NCBI GenBank assembly: GCA_910589055.1
Contig: CAJURN010000003.1
Location: 30,161 to 94,160 of the forward strand
Source: an uncultured Muribaculaceae bacterium
GTDB lineage: Bacteria > Bacteroidota > Bacteroidia > Bacteroidales > Muribaculaceae
DNA: 64,000 nucleotides
Direction: 5' to 3'
A model generated the notes under the pieces. That model saw only the letters and a program-made list of their open reading frames with translations, had not been told where the DNA came from and made no database searches. Within the stretch, counting starts at the first letter, position 1; each line of letters starts with the position of its first letter. Shown piece by piece: positions 28,157-35,874 of the stretch. The position numbers were made by a program, and so were the translations under genes.

Positions 28157-29413
28157 ATGAAGAAATTTTTTACTCTCGCCGTCATGGCATTGTTGTCATT
28201 CCCGGCAATAAGTGTGTTTGCACAGGACGAAGCCGAAACGGAAGAACCGCAGCAGAACTGGGTTGTCACTCTCAAGCGCACTGATGTGTCGCCTAACGAA
28301 GTGACTCAATATAATCTTGAATCGGAAGATGGCTCTGTATGGAGCTGTGTCACGGATGAACTCGTAGGTGGCGGAAAATACAATTTTTCAATAGCCGATG
28401 GAGTGAATACTGCGAAAGGCTCTAATTTCACTATGCCTGAGGATGGCTATGTGACTTTCGGAGGATATGTACCCACCGGAAAGAATTATATAGTGGCTCT
28501 CTGCAGCGCTGTCGAATACCGTATCGGCGACCATAAATATACGGTGCTTCATCGTGTGATGCCCGGAGCCAATCAAGAACAGCATGTGGCTTACTTCAAT
28601 TCCAGCCGAGTGTCAGATATCAAGGTTCTTGAAAATGGCATCAAGGCAGTCGAGGGACGTGAGTTCGACTTTGTGACTGCAAGCAAGAATACGATACATT
28701 TCTTTACCCCGGCAAAGTCGTTCTCTGGTATCTGCAAGGCTACCGCCGACTATAAGACAGCCTCCATTACGATAGAAAAGGCTGATGAGGTGACTGTTAA
28801 AGTTGGAAATATCTGGGCCGAGACAATGGTTCTTCCCGTTGCAGCTGAAATACCTGCGGGTGTCGAGGTGTATACTCTGAAACTCAATGACAAGAACGAA
28901 CTTGACCCCGTACTTCTCGCCGGTAATGTGGTTCCTGCCAATACTCCCGTTGTAGTTAAAGGTGCTCCCGGTGAGTACAGCTTCAAATTTGTCGAAGGTG
29001 AGCAGGAGGTTTATGAGGTAGAGGAACATCAACCCGGAGTAAGGGACACACAAGTGTTTATGAAGGACGTTTCCGCAACGGAAGAGAATCATCTTACAGG
29101 TGCGATGCAGATTCACAAGCTCCCTCTCAATGCTTATACATTGCAGAATGTGGATGGCAACGCGACATTTGTAAAGAACGAGGATGCCACTACACTTGTC
29201 AATCCACTTCAGTCATACGTCATGCTTCCCGAAGCGGAGGAAATACCTGCAACTCTCCCCGTCAACTTTGTAGTTCTGCCTACCGGCGTTGAGAATATCG
29301 CTGTTGACGGTGGCGCTGCTGACTCCGCAATTTACAATGTGTGGGGCATGCGTGTCGACAGCTCTTATAAAGGTATTGTAATCCGTGACGGAAAAAAGTA
29401 TATTCAAAGGTAA
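28157..29413 (+). CDS. Secreted protein of unknown function with sorting-like C-terminus
   Basis: 418 residues. Signal peptide MKKFFTLAVMALLSFPAISVFA, then a beta-rich body without a family I recognise, and a final stretch YNVWGMRVDSSYKGIVIRDG followed by KKYIQR that matches the tail of the GH5 enzyme and of the next protein. Repeated short motifs suggest two Ig-like halves. It is preceded by its own copy of the locus operator, so it is probably co-induced with the polysaccharide-degrading enzymes. A surface binding role is possible but not shown. Confidence 0.8.
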   Translation: MKKFFTLAVMALLSFPAISVFAQDEAETEEPQQNWVVTLKRTDVSPNEVTQYNLESEDGSVWSCVTDELVGGGKYNFSIADGVNTAKGSNFTMPEDGYVTFGGYVPTGKNYIVALCSAVEYRIGDHKYTVLHRVMPGANQEQHVAYFNSSRVSDIKVLENGIKAVEGREFDFVTASKNTIHFFTPAKSFSGICKATADYKTASITIEKADEVTVKVGNIWAETMVLPVAAEIPAGVEVYTLKLNDKNELDPVLLAGNVVPANTPVVVKGAPGEYSFKFVEGEQEVYEVEEHQPGVRDTQVFMKDVSATEENHLTGAMQIHKLPLNAYTLQNVDGNATFVKNEDATTLVNPLQSYVMLPEAEEIPATLPVNFVVLPTGVENIAVDGGAADSAIYNVWGMRVDSSYKGIVIRDGKKYIQR

Positions 29414-29441
29414 TAGAAAGATTTAGGTAACTTCAGTTGTG

Positions 29442-29478
29442 GAGCGGAATCGCGCCGGTGGACGGTACGGTTCCGCTC
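29442..29478 (+). terminator. Hairpin after the 28.2-kb secreted protein gene
   Basis: GAGCGGAA (29442-29449) pairs with TTCCGCTC (29471-29478) around an internal GC-rich loop. There is no clear T tract, so it may be a terminator or an mRNA 3'-end stabiliser. Confidence 0.45.
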
Positions 29479-29542
29479 GCTGCATGAAATTATATGAAAA
29501 ACCGCCTGGAAATACTTGTCGGCGCGATTTTTTGTAATATAT

Positions 29543-29598
29543 TTGTATGCGGATGTAGAATTTTAGCATCATAACCTCCCCTCGGAACGCTATCTTTG
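29543..29598 (+). promoter_or_regulatory. Degenerate HTCS operator and promoter of the 29.6-kb secreted protein gene
   Basis: TTGTATG (29543-29549) and TAGCATC (29564-29570) are 21 bp apart; the second starts 27 bp before a perfect -7 box TATCTTTG (29591-29598). Half-sites differ from TTGCATC by two and one bases, but spacing to each other and to the -7 box agrees with the other copies. Confidence 0.5.
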
Positions 29599-29631
29599 CA
29601 TCGTAAGTTTAACCTTAAAACCTCCTTGTTT

Positions 29632-30381
29632 ATGAACATCTCTACCAAATTACTCTCTTCCGCACTTCTTGCTTCGGCAGCTCTTTCAATGACCGCAACG
29701 GAGCCTACAACTCCTCCCGTGATAAGCTGGGATCCCGCTGATGTCGGCGTCATCTACGCCTCCGATCAGGATACTTTCTTTGATGTGATGAAAGACAGTC
29801 AGGGAAATGCAGCAAACGCCTGGAATCAGCCCGTGTGGGGACAGACCTGCGTTGTAAGTGACGACGAATGTGGCGATGGCGCGGCTATCCGCATCGACAA
29901 TCTCGACTTCCTTCCCCTGCAGTTCCTCGCTACTCTCAACCTCAGCGACTTCCGTTTCCTGCACCTCGACCTTTGGGTAAGCTCCGACTGTCTTCTTGAT
30001 TTCACGCTGCAGAACTGGTGGCCCGGCGATAAGTTTGTAACAGAGATTTATTCGCTCAAGACCGGCGAATGGAACAGCATCGACATCGACATGGCTGCAA
30101 TGGCTTGGGGCATGAAGAACGGTGCGCAGGAGCGTGTGGTGAACGTGCTCAAGCTCGCAGGCGAAAATGTGGATGAGGATACAAATCCTTACGCCGAAAC
30201 CATATTCATGACTAATGTGATGGCTCACAACGACGAATCTGTGCTCGCGGGCATCAACGATGTAGTCGTTACCGACGCTACCGAGGGCGACGGAATCACC
30301 TACGACCTCTTCGGACGCCGCGTGGGCGAAGGCTACAAGGGCATTGCAATCCGCAACGGACAGAAGTTCATTTTGAAATAA
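29632..30381 (+). CDS. Secreted single-module protein related to the GH5 N-terminal repeats
   Basis: 249 residues. Signal peptide, then one beta-sandwich-like module whose segments (LSDFRFLHLDLWV, LQNWWPG, LKTGEWNSIDIDM) parallel those of the four modules in the GH5 enzyme, and the tail YDLFGRRVGEGYKGIAIRNG shared with two other proteins of the locus. It looks like a free-standing carbohydrate-binding module exported to the surface. Start set at the ATG at 29632, after the -7 box; an earlier in-frame TTG lies inside the promoter. Rightmost gene of the utilization locus, followed by a terminator. Confidence 0.8.
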   Translation: MNISTKLLSSALLASAALSMTATEPTTPPVISWDPADVGVIYASDQDTFFDVMKDSQGNAANAWNQPVWGQTCVVSDDECGDGAAIRIDNLDFLPLQFLATLNLSDFRFLHLDLWVSSDCLLDFTLQNWWPGDKFVTEIYSLKTGEWNSIDIDMAAMAWGMKNGAQERVVNVLKLAGENVDEDTNPYAETIFMTNVMAHNDESVLAGINDVVVTDATEGDGITYDLFGRRVGEGYKGIAIRNGQKFILK

Positions 30382-30401
30382 TTGAATCGGTTATTTAGGA
30401 C

Positions 30402-30434
30402 ACGGTCCCGGGGCACACGTCGCTCCGGGACCGT
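30402..30434 (+). terminator. Hairpin ending the utilization locus
   Basis: ACGGTCCCGG (30402-30411) pairs perfectly with CCGGGACCGT (30425-30434), followed by TGTGTTTCGG. The stem is strong though the T run is broken. It separates the locus from the convergent spt gene. Confidence 0.65.
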
Positions 30435-30463
30435 TGTGTTTCGGTATATTATTGCTTTCAGAT

Positions 30464-30506
30464 AAAAAAAGACCGGCCTCCGCATGTGGGGGTGCGGAGG
30501 CCGGTC
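30464..30506 (-). terminator. Intrinsic terminator of spt
   Basis: Read leftward, a perfect 14-bp stem (GACCGGCCTCCGCA with its complement) with an eight-base loop is followed by seven T. It lies 22 bp past the spt stop. Confidence 0.9.
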
Positions 30507-30528
30507 ATATGTACAAAGCTATGAAAAA

Positions 30529-31713
30529 TCAGAGAATACCGTTGGCCTTGAATACCTTCTGAATTTTTTCGAGGGCTTCGGCAACCTGTTCTTTGGTGTG
30601 GGTTGCCATAAGGCTGAAGCGGATGAGGGTGTCCTGAGGTGCCACGGCGGGAGAAACCACGGGGTTTACGAAGATGCCTTCTTCGAGAAGGTCGCGTGTT
30701 ACCTTGAATGTCTTGAAGTTGTCGCGGATGTAGAGGGGGATAATCGGTGTGGATGTGTTGCCGATTTCACAGCCCATCTCGCGGAATCCCTCGAGGGCGA
30801 AGTTGGTGAGTTCCCAGAGGCGTTCCTGACGTTCCGGCTCTTCAATCATGATGTCGATTGCACGCAGGGCGGCGGCTGTGGAAGCCGGAGTGATGCTCGC
30901 GGTGAAGATATAGGAGCGTGAGTGGTGACGCAGGAAGTTGGTGATTTCCTTGTCGGTGGCGATGAAGCCGCCCAGGGATGCGAATGATTTGGAGAATGTA
31001 CCCATCACGAGGTCAACGTCGCCGGTGACGCCGAAATGGTTGCACACGCCGCGACCGCCTTCACCGAACACGCCGATAGAGTGGGCTTCGTCCACCATTA
31101 CGGTGGCGTCGTACTTCTTGGCGAGCTCTACAATCTTGGGCAGGTTGGCAACGTCGCCTTCCATGGAGAAAACACCGTCGGTAACGATGAGTTTCACCTT
31201 GTCGGGGGCGCATTTCTGAAGCTGCTTCTCAAGCGACTCCATGTCGTTGTGTTTGTATTTCAACTGCTGCGAGAACGACAGACGGCGGCCTTCGATGATG
31301 GACGCATGGTCCTGTTCGTCCCAGAGGATGTAGTCCTCACGGCCAGTCAGGGTGGATACCACGCCGAGGTTTACACCGAATCCGGTGGAGTAGATCATCA
31401 CGTCTTCCTTACCGATGTATTCGGCGATACGTGCCTCGAGCTTCTTGTGGAGGTCGAGTGTACCGTTGAGGAAGGGCGAACCGGCACATCCCGTGCCGTA
31501 TTTTCGGGTAGCTTCGATTGCGGCCTCTTTGATTCGCGGGTCGTTGACAAGGCCGGTGTAACAGTTCGAGCCGAACATAAGCACGCGCCGTCCGTTGATT
31601 GTCACCTCGGGATCTTGCTCCGACGAGATGGCACGGAAATAGGGATATACCCCTGCGGCCTTGACTTCCTGAGGAACTGTGTATTTCGAGAGTTTAGCTT
31701 GTAATAGCTTCAT
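30529..31713 (-). CDS. spt: Serine palmitoyltransferase
   Basis: 394 residues, alpha-oxoamine synthase of the PLP fold-type I group. Visible motifs: YPYFRAISSEQDPEV, MFGSNCYTGL, GSPFLNGTLDLH, DEQDHASIIEGRRLSFSQQL, VDEAHSIGVFGEGGRG and the PLP-lysine segment GTFSKSFASLGGF. It condenses serine with a fatty acyl-CoA to 3-ketosphinganine, the first step of sphingolipid synthesis, a hallmark of Bacteroidales. Length and wording match the Bacteroides enzyme closely. The related Kbl (2-amino-3-ketobutyrate ligase) is the main alternative, less likely because of the RRLSFSQQLKYKHND segment. Single-gene unit with its own promoter and terminator. Confidence 0.92.
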   Translation of the reverse strand: MKLLQAKLSKYTVPQEVKAAGVYPYFRAISSEQDPEVTINGRRVLMFGSNCYTGLVNDPRIKEAAIEATRKYGTGCAGSPFLNGTLDLHKKLEARIAEYIGKEDVMIYSTGFGVNLGVVSTLTGREDYILWDEQDHASIIEGRRLSFSQQLKYKHNDMESLEKQLQKCAPDKVKLIVTDGVFSMEGDVANLPKIVELAKKYDATVMVDEAHSIGVFGEGGRGVCNHFGVTGDVDLVMGTFSKSFASLGGFIATDKEITNFLRHHSRSYIFTASITPASTAAALRAIDIMIEEPERQERLWELTNFALEGFREMGCEIGNTSTPIIPLYIRDNFKTFKVTRDLLEEGIFVNPVVSPAVAPQDTLIRFSLMATHTKEQVAEALEKIQKVFKANGIL

Positions 31714-31790
31714 AGTTTATGTTAGGGTGTGATTGGTTTATAAACTATCCGGTCCGGCGACATTGACATATGTCAGTCCGAATCAGGCTA

Positions 31791-31798
31791 CAAAGTTA
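31791..31798 (-). promoter_or_regulatory. -7 promoter box of spt
   Basis: TAACTTTG on the minus strand, giving a leader of about 70 bases. Just upstream lies a tandem repeat AATGCGCAATGCGCAAT (about 31805-31821), self-complementary through TGCGCA, at the place where a -33 element or regulator would sit. Confidence 0.7.
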
Positions 31799-31865
31799 CA
31801 AAATAATGCGCAATGCGCAATAAAGATTGCAGTTTTTTGGTGAACTTAGCGCTTGTGGAACCCAT

Positions 31866-31907
31866 AAAAAAGTCCCGAAATATCAGTGGAGTGATATTCC
31901 GGGACTT
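31866..31907 (-). terminator. Intrinsic terminator of tRNA-Gln
   Basis: Read leftward, AAAGTCCCGGAATATCA pairs with TGATATTTCGGGACTTT around a six-base loop and continues into TTTTTT. It follows the tRNA 3' end within a few bases. Confidence 0.85.
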
Positions 31908-31911
31908 TGTG

Positions 31912-31982
31912 TAGTCTTACCAGGATTCGAACCTAGACAGACAGAACCAAAAACTGTAGTGCTACCATTACACCATAAGACT
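31912..31982 (-). tRNA. tRNA-Gln (anticodon TTG)
   Basis: Cloverleaf on the minus strand: acceptor AGTCTTA/TAAGACT with discriminator A, D-arm TGGTGTAATGGTAGCAC, anticodon arm ACAG-T-TTTTGGT-T-CTGT with anticodon TTG, and T-arm CTAGG-TTCGAAT-CCTGG. The pair next to the anticodon loop is a T-T mismatch. The 3' CCA is not encoded. Confidence 0.93.
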
Positions 31983-32023
31983 ATCCTTGTGCCCAACGCA
32001 TGATTAAATGCGCTAAAGCGATG

Positions 32024-32031
32024 CAAAGTTA
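32024..32031 (-). promoter_or_regulatory. -7 promoter box of tRNA-Gln
   Basis: TAACTTTG on the minus strand, about 40 bases before the 5' end of the tRNA; it serves a monocistronic tRNA unit closed by the terminator at 31.9 kb. Confidence 0.7.
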
Positions 32032-32070
32032 ATAATTAATTTCTTTTCCGGCAAATTTTTCTTGGATAAG

Positions 32071-32130
32071 AAACCGCCCCAAATGCAGAGGAGGCCGCAA
32101 CGAATCTCGCGTTGCGGCCTCCTGCGGTTT
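32071..32130 (-). terminator. Large hairpin after the PpiD-like gene
   Basis: An inner stem AGGAGGCCGCAACG (32089-32102) pairs with CGTTGCGGCCTCCT (32110-32123), and outer arms AAACCGC (32071-32077) and GCGGTTT (32124-32130) also pair. It lies 24 bp past the stop. No T run follows, so it may terminate transcription or protect the mRNA end. Confidence 0.55.
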
Positions 32131-32153
32131 CAGGTATATGGTGTTGTAAGGGA

Positions 32154-34259
32154 TTATTCGCCGGGAGCGACTACGAAGTTGAGCGATTTGTTTTCAATCT
32201 TTTCCTTGCCGAGAAGAAGGGGCATGGGGTTGTTGAGACGGCTGATGCCGAATGTCTGATTGAAACGGGCGCTGTATTCGTCAACGTTGAAGGGTCGGTT
32301 GTCGGTGTCGACTGATTTCACTTCAAACACGAGCACGCCGCGGTTGCCCTTCACGGGGCCTACGAGCTTGCCCTGCTCGGCTGCTGCGACAGCACCCTGG
32401 AGAGCGCTTTCGTTCACACCGAGGTTGAGAAGAACGGGCGAGGTGAAGGCTGCGGAACCTTCGGCAACTTCAAGACCCATAGCCTTGGCGTAGCCTGCGA
32501 GGTCGTTTGCCTTGCCTGCGTAGTCAGCCATGAGCTTGTCGGCTTTCTTGGAGTTGAGAGCCTGGGCGCGGAGCTGGTTCTTGATGGCGGGGCTGTTCCA
32601 GGGGAGGTAGTCGCCGTCGAAGATGTCGGTAACGGCCATTGCGATGAGGTAGGACTGCTTGTCGTCCTGGAACATCGGCGAAACCTGGCCTTTCTTAGCT
32701 TCCATGGCCCACTTTACAAACTTGCGGGAGTCGCTGTTGTTGCCGAGACGGGGCGAGGATGCGCCCACCTGGTCGGTAAGTACGGAGTAGCCTGCGTTGG
32801 CAGCGTTGGCGCTGAAGTCGGCTGCTGAAGAGTTGTTGCTTACGTAGGTGCGGAGGTCCGAAGAGAGCTTGGTGAGTGTCTCGTTGGAGGGATCCACGGT
32901 GTATTCGATTGTTGCAACTTCGTAGTAGTTGACGGGAGCGTGACGACGGTTTACGGCGTAGAGCGCGCTCACGGGCTGACCCTGGATGGTGTCGGTGACT
33001 ACGAAGGCTTTGCCTACGGTTGCGTTGGTAAGGAGGCTCTTGGTCTTTTCGTCCATGCCTACGCCTTCGAGTGCTGTCCATACGCTGTCGTTGCCCATCA
33101 CGGTGGTGTTGTCAACCACGTCGGCAAATTTGGCTGTGCCTGCGTTGAGAAGGCCGGCGATGCTGTCGAGAGTGGAAACTTCGGCGGCGCGGATAACTGT
33201 CACGTTGATTGAGTCGATGCCGGTTGAGGTCGAGAGCAGTTTGGCGATGGTATAGGAGTCGCCGCTGCGGCCGATGAGTTCAGCCTGGCCTACTTCTTTT
33301 TCCTGAAGGAATTTCTTGAGGTCGTTGTTGCGCACCTTGCCGAGTGTGGAAGTGTTGCGGGTAACGACGAAACGGCTGTCTTTGTTGACGGCTTCGGTGC
33401 CTTCGCTGCTGTTGAGACCTGCGATTGCGGCTTCAACTGCCTGGCTGGCGGCGAGACGGTCTTCCTGAGAGGGTTCGATTGCTACAACGATGTAGTCAAC
33501 GGCGCGGAGCTCTTCGGTGAGCTTGTAGTCGTTCTTGCGGGTCGCCCAGTAGGCTTTGATGTCTTCGTCGGTGAAGTTCACATCTTCTTCGCTGATGTCG
33601 TTGACGGTCTTGCTTACGTAAGCGAGGTGGCGTGTGGCGGCATTGTCGTCGTAGAGGCTCTGTGCGTCAAGTTTGTTGGCGGTGAAAAGGCCGCTTACGA
33701 GACGGAAGAATTTCTGGCCGAGCATCTGGTCCTCGAGATTCTTTTCGGTCTCGCTCCAGATCTGACGGAGCTGTTCACCTGCCTCAACGGGAAGACCGTA
33801 CTTGGCGGGGTTCATCATCGCGTCGTAGACCTGCTTTCCGGAAGGTTCGGGAAGAGCGAGCTGCTGGGAGAGGTATGCGATAGTCTGGGCTGCTGCGGGA
33901 TGCACGTTGTCGCCTGTCATGGCTTCAGTGATTTCCTTGTCGGTAACAACGATTCCGAGATCTTCGTACTCTTTCTGGAAGAGCTTTTCGAGAAGAAGCT
34001 CGCTGATGACCTGCTGAGAGAGCATGTCGTTGTCGTAGTTGTAGCCCTGGTTACGCGACTGTTCGCTGTAACGGCTCAGACGCGACTGGTAGTCCTGATA
34101 TTCTACCTTTGCGCCTGCGGCGCGGGCCACTGTTGTGGGATCTCCGAAGTAGGTGCGACCTGAAGTGAGGAAGTCGCCCAGAATGAAGGCAAGCAGTGCC
34201 ACGATAATAATCACGAACAGAAGCACTGACTTGTTTCTGATTTTTTCTAAGGTTGCCAT
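32154..34259 (-). CDS. PpiD/SurA-like periplasmic peptidyl-prolyl isomerase
   Basis: 701 residues. One N-terminal membrane anchor (KSVLLFVIIIVALLAFILGDF) holds a large periplasmic part. The first 200 residues are a SurA-N-like chaperone domain (ISELLLEKLFQKEYEDLGIVVTDKEITEAM), followed by parvulin-type rotamase segments and long helical regions. Such foldases help outer-membrane and secreted proteins fold after export, here presumably including the many SusC-type barrels of a Bacteroidales. It stands alone with its own promoter and 3' hairpin. The parvulin active site is divergent, as in PpiD of other bacteria, so chaperone activity may dominate. Confidence 0.88.
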   Translation of the reverse strand: MATLEKIRNKSVLLFVIIIVALLAFILGDFLTSGRTYFGDPTTVARAAGAKVEYQDYQSRLSRYSEQSRNQGYNYDNDMLSQQVISELLLEKLFQKEYEDLGIVVTDKEITEAMTGDNVHPAAAQTIAYLSQQLALPEPSGKQVYDAMMNPAKYGLPVEAGEQLRQIWSETEKNLEDQMLGQKFFRLVSGLFTANKLDAQSLYDDNAATRHLAYVSKTVNDISEEDVNFTDEDIKAYWATRKNDYKLTEELRAVDYIVVAIEPSQEDRLAASQAVEAAIAGLNSSEGTEAVNKDSRFVVTRNTSTLGKVRNNDLKKFLQEKEVGQAELIGRSGDSYTIAKLLSTSTGIDSINVTVIRAAEVSTLDSIAGLLNAGTAKFADVVDNTTVMGNDSVWTALEGVGMDEKTKSLLTNATVGKAFVVTDTIQGQPVSALYAVNRRHAPVNYYEVATIEYTVDPSNETLTKLSSDLRTYVSNNSSAADFSANAANAGYSVLTDQVGASSPRLGNNSDSRKFVKWAMEAKKGQVSPMFQDDKQSYLIAMAVTDIFDGDYLPWNSPAIKNQLRAQALNSKKADKLMADYAGKANDLAGYAKAMGLEVAEGSAAFTSPVLLNLGVNESALQGAVAAAEQGKLVGPVKGNRGVLVFEVKSVDTDNRPFNVDEYSARFNQTFGISRLNNPMPLLLGKEKIENKSLNFVVAPGE

Positions 34260-34323
34260 TTGTATTTTAGGGGTTTATTTATTGTGCTTGTTGAAAAACA
34301 GGATGCATTGCGCATCAAGCGCA

Positions 34324-34331
34324 CAAAGATA
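34324..34331 (-). promoter_or_regulatory. -7 promoter box of the PpiD-like gene
   Basis: TATCTTTG on the minus strand, about 65 bases before the start codon at 34259. Confidence 0.65.
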
Positions 34332-34388
34332 CGCTTTTTCCTTAATTTTTCAAAGAAAGCGTGGCAATTTTATGGCGTCAGGGCTTGT

Positions 34389-35678
34389 TTAGAGGCCGAA
34401 TTCGGCTTTTACGGCGTCAACGGCATCAAGTTTTTCCCATGTGAAGAGCTCAACCTCGCGTGTGAAGGGTGCTTCGTAGTGTGAGGTGAAAGTCTTTGTT
34501 ACAGTGCGCGGTGTGCGGCCCATGTGACCGTAGGAAGCGGTCTCGCGGTAGATGGGATTGCGGAGCTTGAGGCGCTTTTCGATGGCGAAGGGTCGCATGT
34601 CGAATATCTTGCTCACTTTTTCGGAAATCTCGGCATCTGTAAGGCCTACGTGGGCTGTGCCATAGGTGTTGACGCACAGGCTCACGGGGCGTGCCACGCC
34701 GATGGCATAGGCTACCTGCACGAGGATGCGGTCGGCAACGCCTGCGGCCACGAGGTTCTTGGCGATGTGGCGGGCGGCATATGCGGCCGAGCGGTCAACC
34801 TTGGAGGGGTCTTTGCCTGAGAAAGCGCCGCCACCGTGGGCGCCGTGGCCTCCGTAGGTGTCGACGATAATTTTGCGGCCTGTGAGTCCGGTGTCGCCGT
34901 GGGGGCCGCCGATCACGAATTTTCCGGTGGGATTTACGTGCAGGATGTATTCTTCGTCCAGCAGGGCTGCGATATGTTCGGGCAGTTTTGCTTTGGTGCG
35001 GGGTATCAGGATTTCGGCCACGTCGCGGCGGATGATTCCGAGCATCTTTTCATCGGCCTGTTCCTGGGTGAGACCGTTTTCTTCGGTTGGGGTGACGAAC
35101 TCGTCGTGCTGGGTGGAGATAACGATGGTATTGACGCGCACCGGGCGGTGGTTTTCGTCATATTCCACTGTCACCTGGCTTTTGGCGTCGGGGCGCAGAT
35201 AGGTCATGTCCACTCCTTCGCGGCGGATTTCGGCCAGTTCCATGAGCAGGGCGTGGCTCAGGGCGAGGGTCAGAGGAATGTAGAGGGGAGTCTCGTTGGT
35301 GGCGTAACCGAACATCATGCCCTGGTCGCCTGCACCTTGCTCCGATTCCTCGGCGCGTTCGACGCCGCGGTTGATGTCGGCGCTCTGCTCATGCACTGCG
35401 GAGAGTATGCCGCATGAATTTCCGTCGAAACGGAGGTCGCTGCGGTCGTAGCCTATTTCATTGATTACACGGCGGCATATGTCCTGGAGGTCAACGTAGG
35501 CCTCGCTTTTGATTTCGCCTGCCACAACAACCTGGCCGGTTGTAACGAGTGTTTCGCATGCTACTTTTGAGCGGGGGTCGCGGGCGAGAAATTCATCAAG
35601 CACCGCGTCGGAAATCTGGTCGGCGACTTTGTCGGGATGTCCTTCCGAAACGGATTCGGATGTGAAGAGATAGTTCAT
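34389..35678 (-). CDS. metK: S-adenosylmethionine synthase
   Basis: 429 residues. Clear MetK motifs: LFTSESVSEGHPDKVADQIS at the N-terminus (ATP-binding His), GAGDQGMMFGYATNET, the P-loop-like GGPHGDTGLTGRKIIVDTYG and GGGAFSGKDPSKVDRS. It joins methionine and ATP to make SAM, with K+ and Mg2+ as cofactors, in the cytoplasm. Its promoter lies almost 200 bases upstream, and the leader contains a pseudoknot-capable element and a strong terminator right before the gene, suggesting feedback control by SAM through a riboswitch. Confidence 0.97.
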   Translation of the reverse strand: MNYLFTSESVSEGHPDKVADQISDAVLDEFLARDPRSKVACETLVTTGQVVVAGEIKSEAYVDLQDICRRVINEIGYDRSDLRFDGNSCGILSAVHEQSADINRGVERAEESEQGAGDQGMMFGYATNETPLYIPLTLALSHALLMELAEIRREGVDMTYLRPDAKSQVTVEYDENHRPVRVNTIVISTQHDEFVTPTEENGLTQEQADEKMLGIIRRDVAEILIPRTKAKLPEHIAALLDEEYILHVNPTGKFVIGGPHGDTGLTGRKIIVDTYGGHGAHGGGAFSGKDPSKVDRSAAYAARHIAKNLVAAGVADRILVQVAYAIGVARPVSLCVNTYGTAHVGLTDAEISEKVSKIFDMRPFAIEKRLKLRNPIYRETASYGHMGRTPRTVTKTFTSHYEAPFTREVELFTWEKLDAVDAVKAEFGL

Positions 35679-35707
35679 TTATTCTAATGTTAAATTGTTG
35701 TGTCAAT

Positions 35708-35745
35708 AAAAATCGTGGTCGGACAGAGGGCTGTCCAACCACGAT
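35708..35745 (-). terminator. Leader terminator directly upstream of metK
   Basis: Read leftward, a 15-bp stem (ATCGTGGTTGGACAG at 35745-35731, CTGTCCGACCACGAT at 35726-35712) with a CCCT loop is followed by TTTTTATTG. It lies inside the metK leader, between promoter and gene, so it would act as an attenuator. It could instead end slyD transcripts, but the intervening metK promoter argues for the first role. Confidence 0.8.
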
Positions 35746-35798
35746 ATGTTCGAGTCAAAAAATCCATAAAATTGCAGGGACAGATGTCCCTTGACGAT

Positions 35799-35843
35799 TT
35801 TAGCATTTTTTCGAGTGGTTGCAAGCAGCCAAATTTGTCCACT
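35799..35843 (-). promoter_or_regulatory. Candidate SAM-II-like riboswitch aptamer in the metK leader
   Basis: The leader can form an H-type pseudoknot. Stem 1 is AGTGG (35843-35839) with CCACT (35818-35814); loop bases TTTGGC (35833-35828) pair with downstream GCTAAA (35804-35799). The loop ends TTGCAA and the joining strand reads AAAAATGCTAAAA, both reminiscent of the SAM-II class. The 3' strand of stem 1 (CAACCAC, 35821-35815) is also complementary to GTGGTTG (35742-35736) of the terminator, giving a ready antiterminator. Class assignment rests on remembered consensus and is tentative. Confidence 0.5.
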
Positions 35844-35874
35844 GTTTGTCGGAATCCTTACGGATTTCCGGCGG

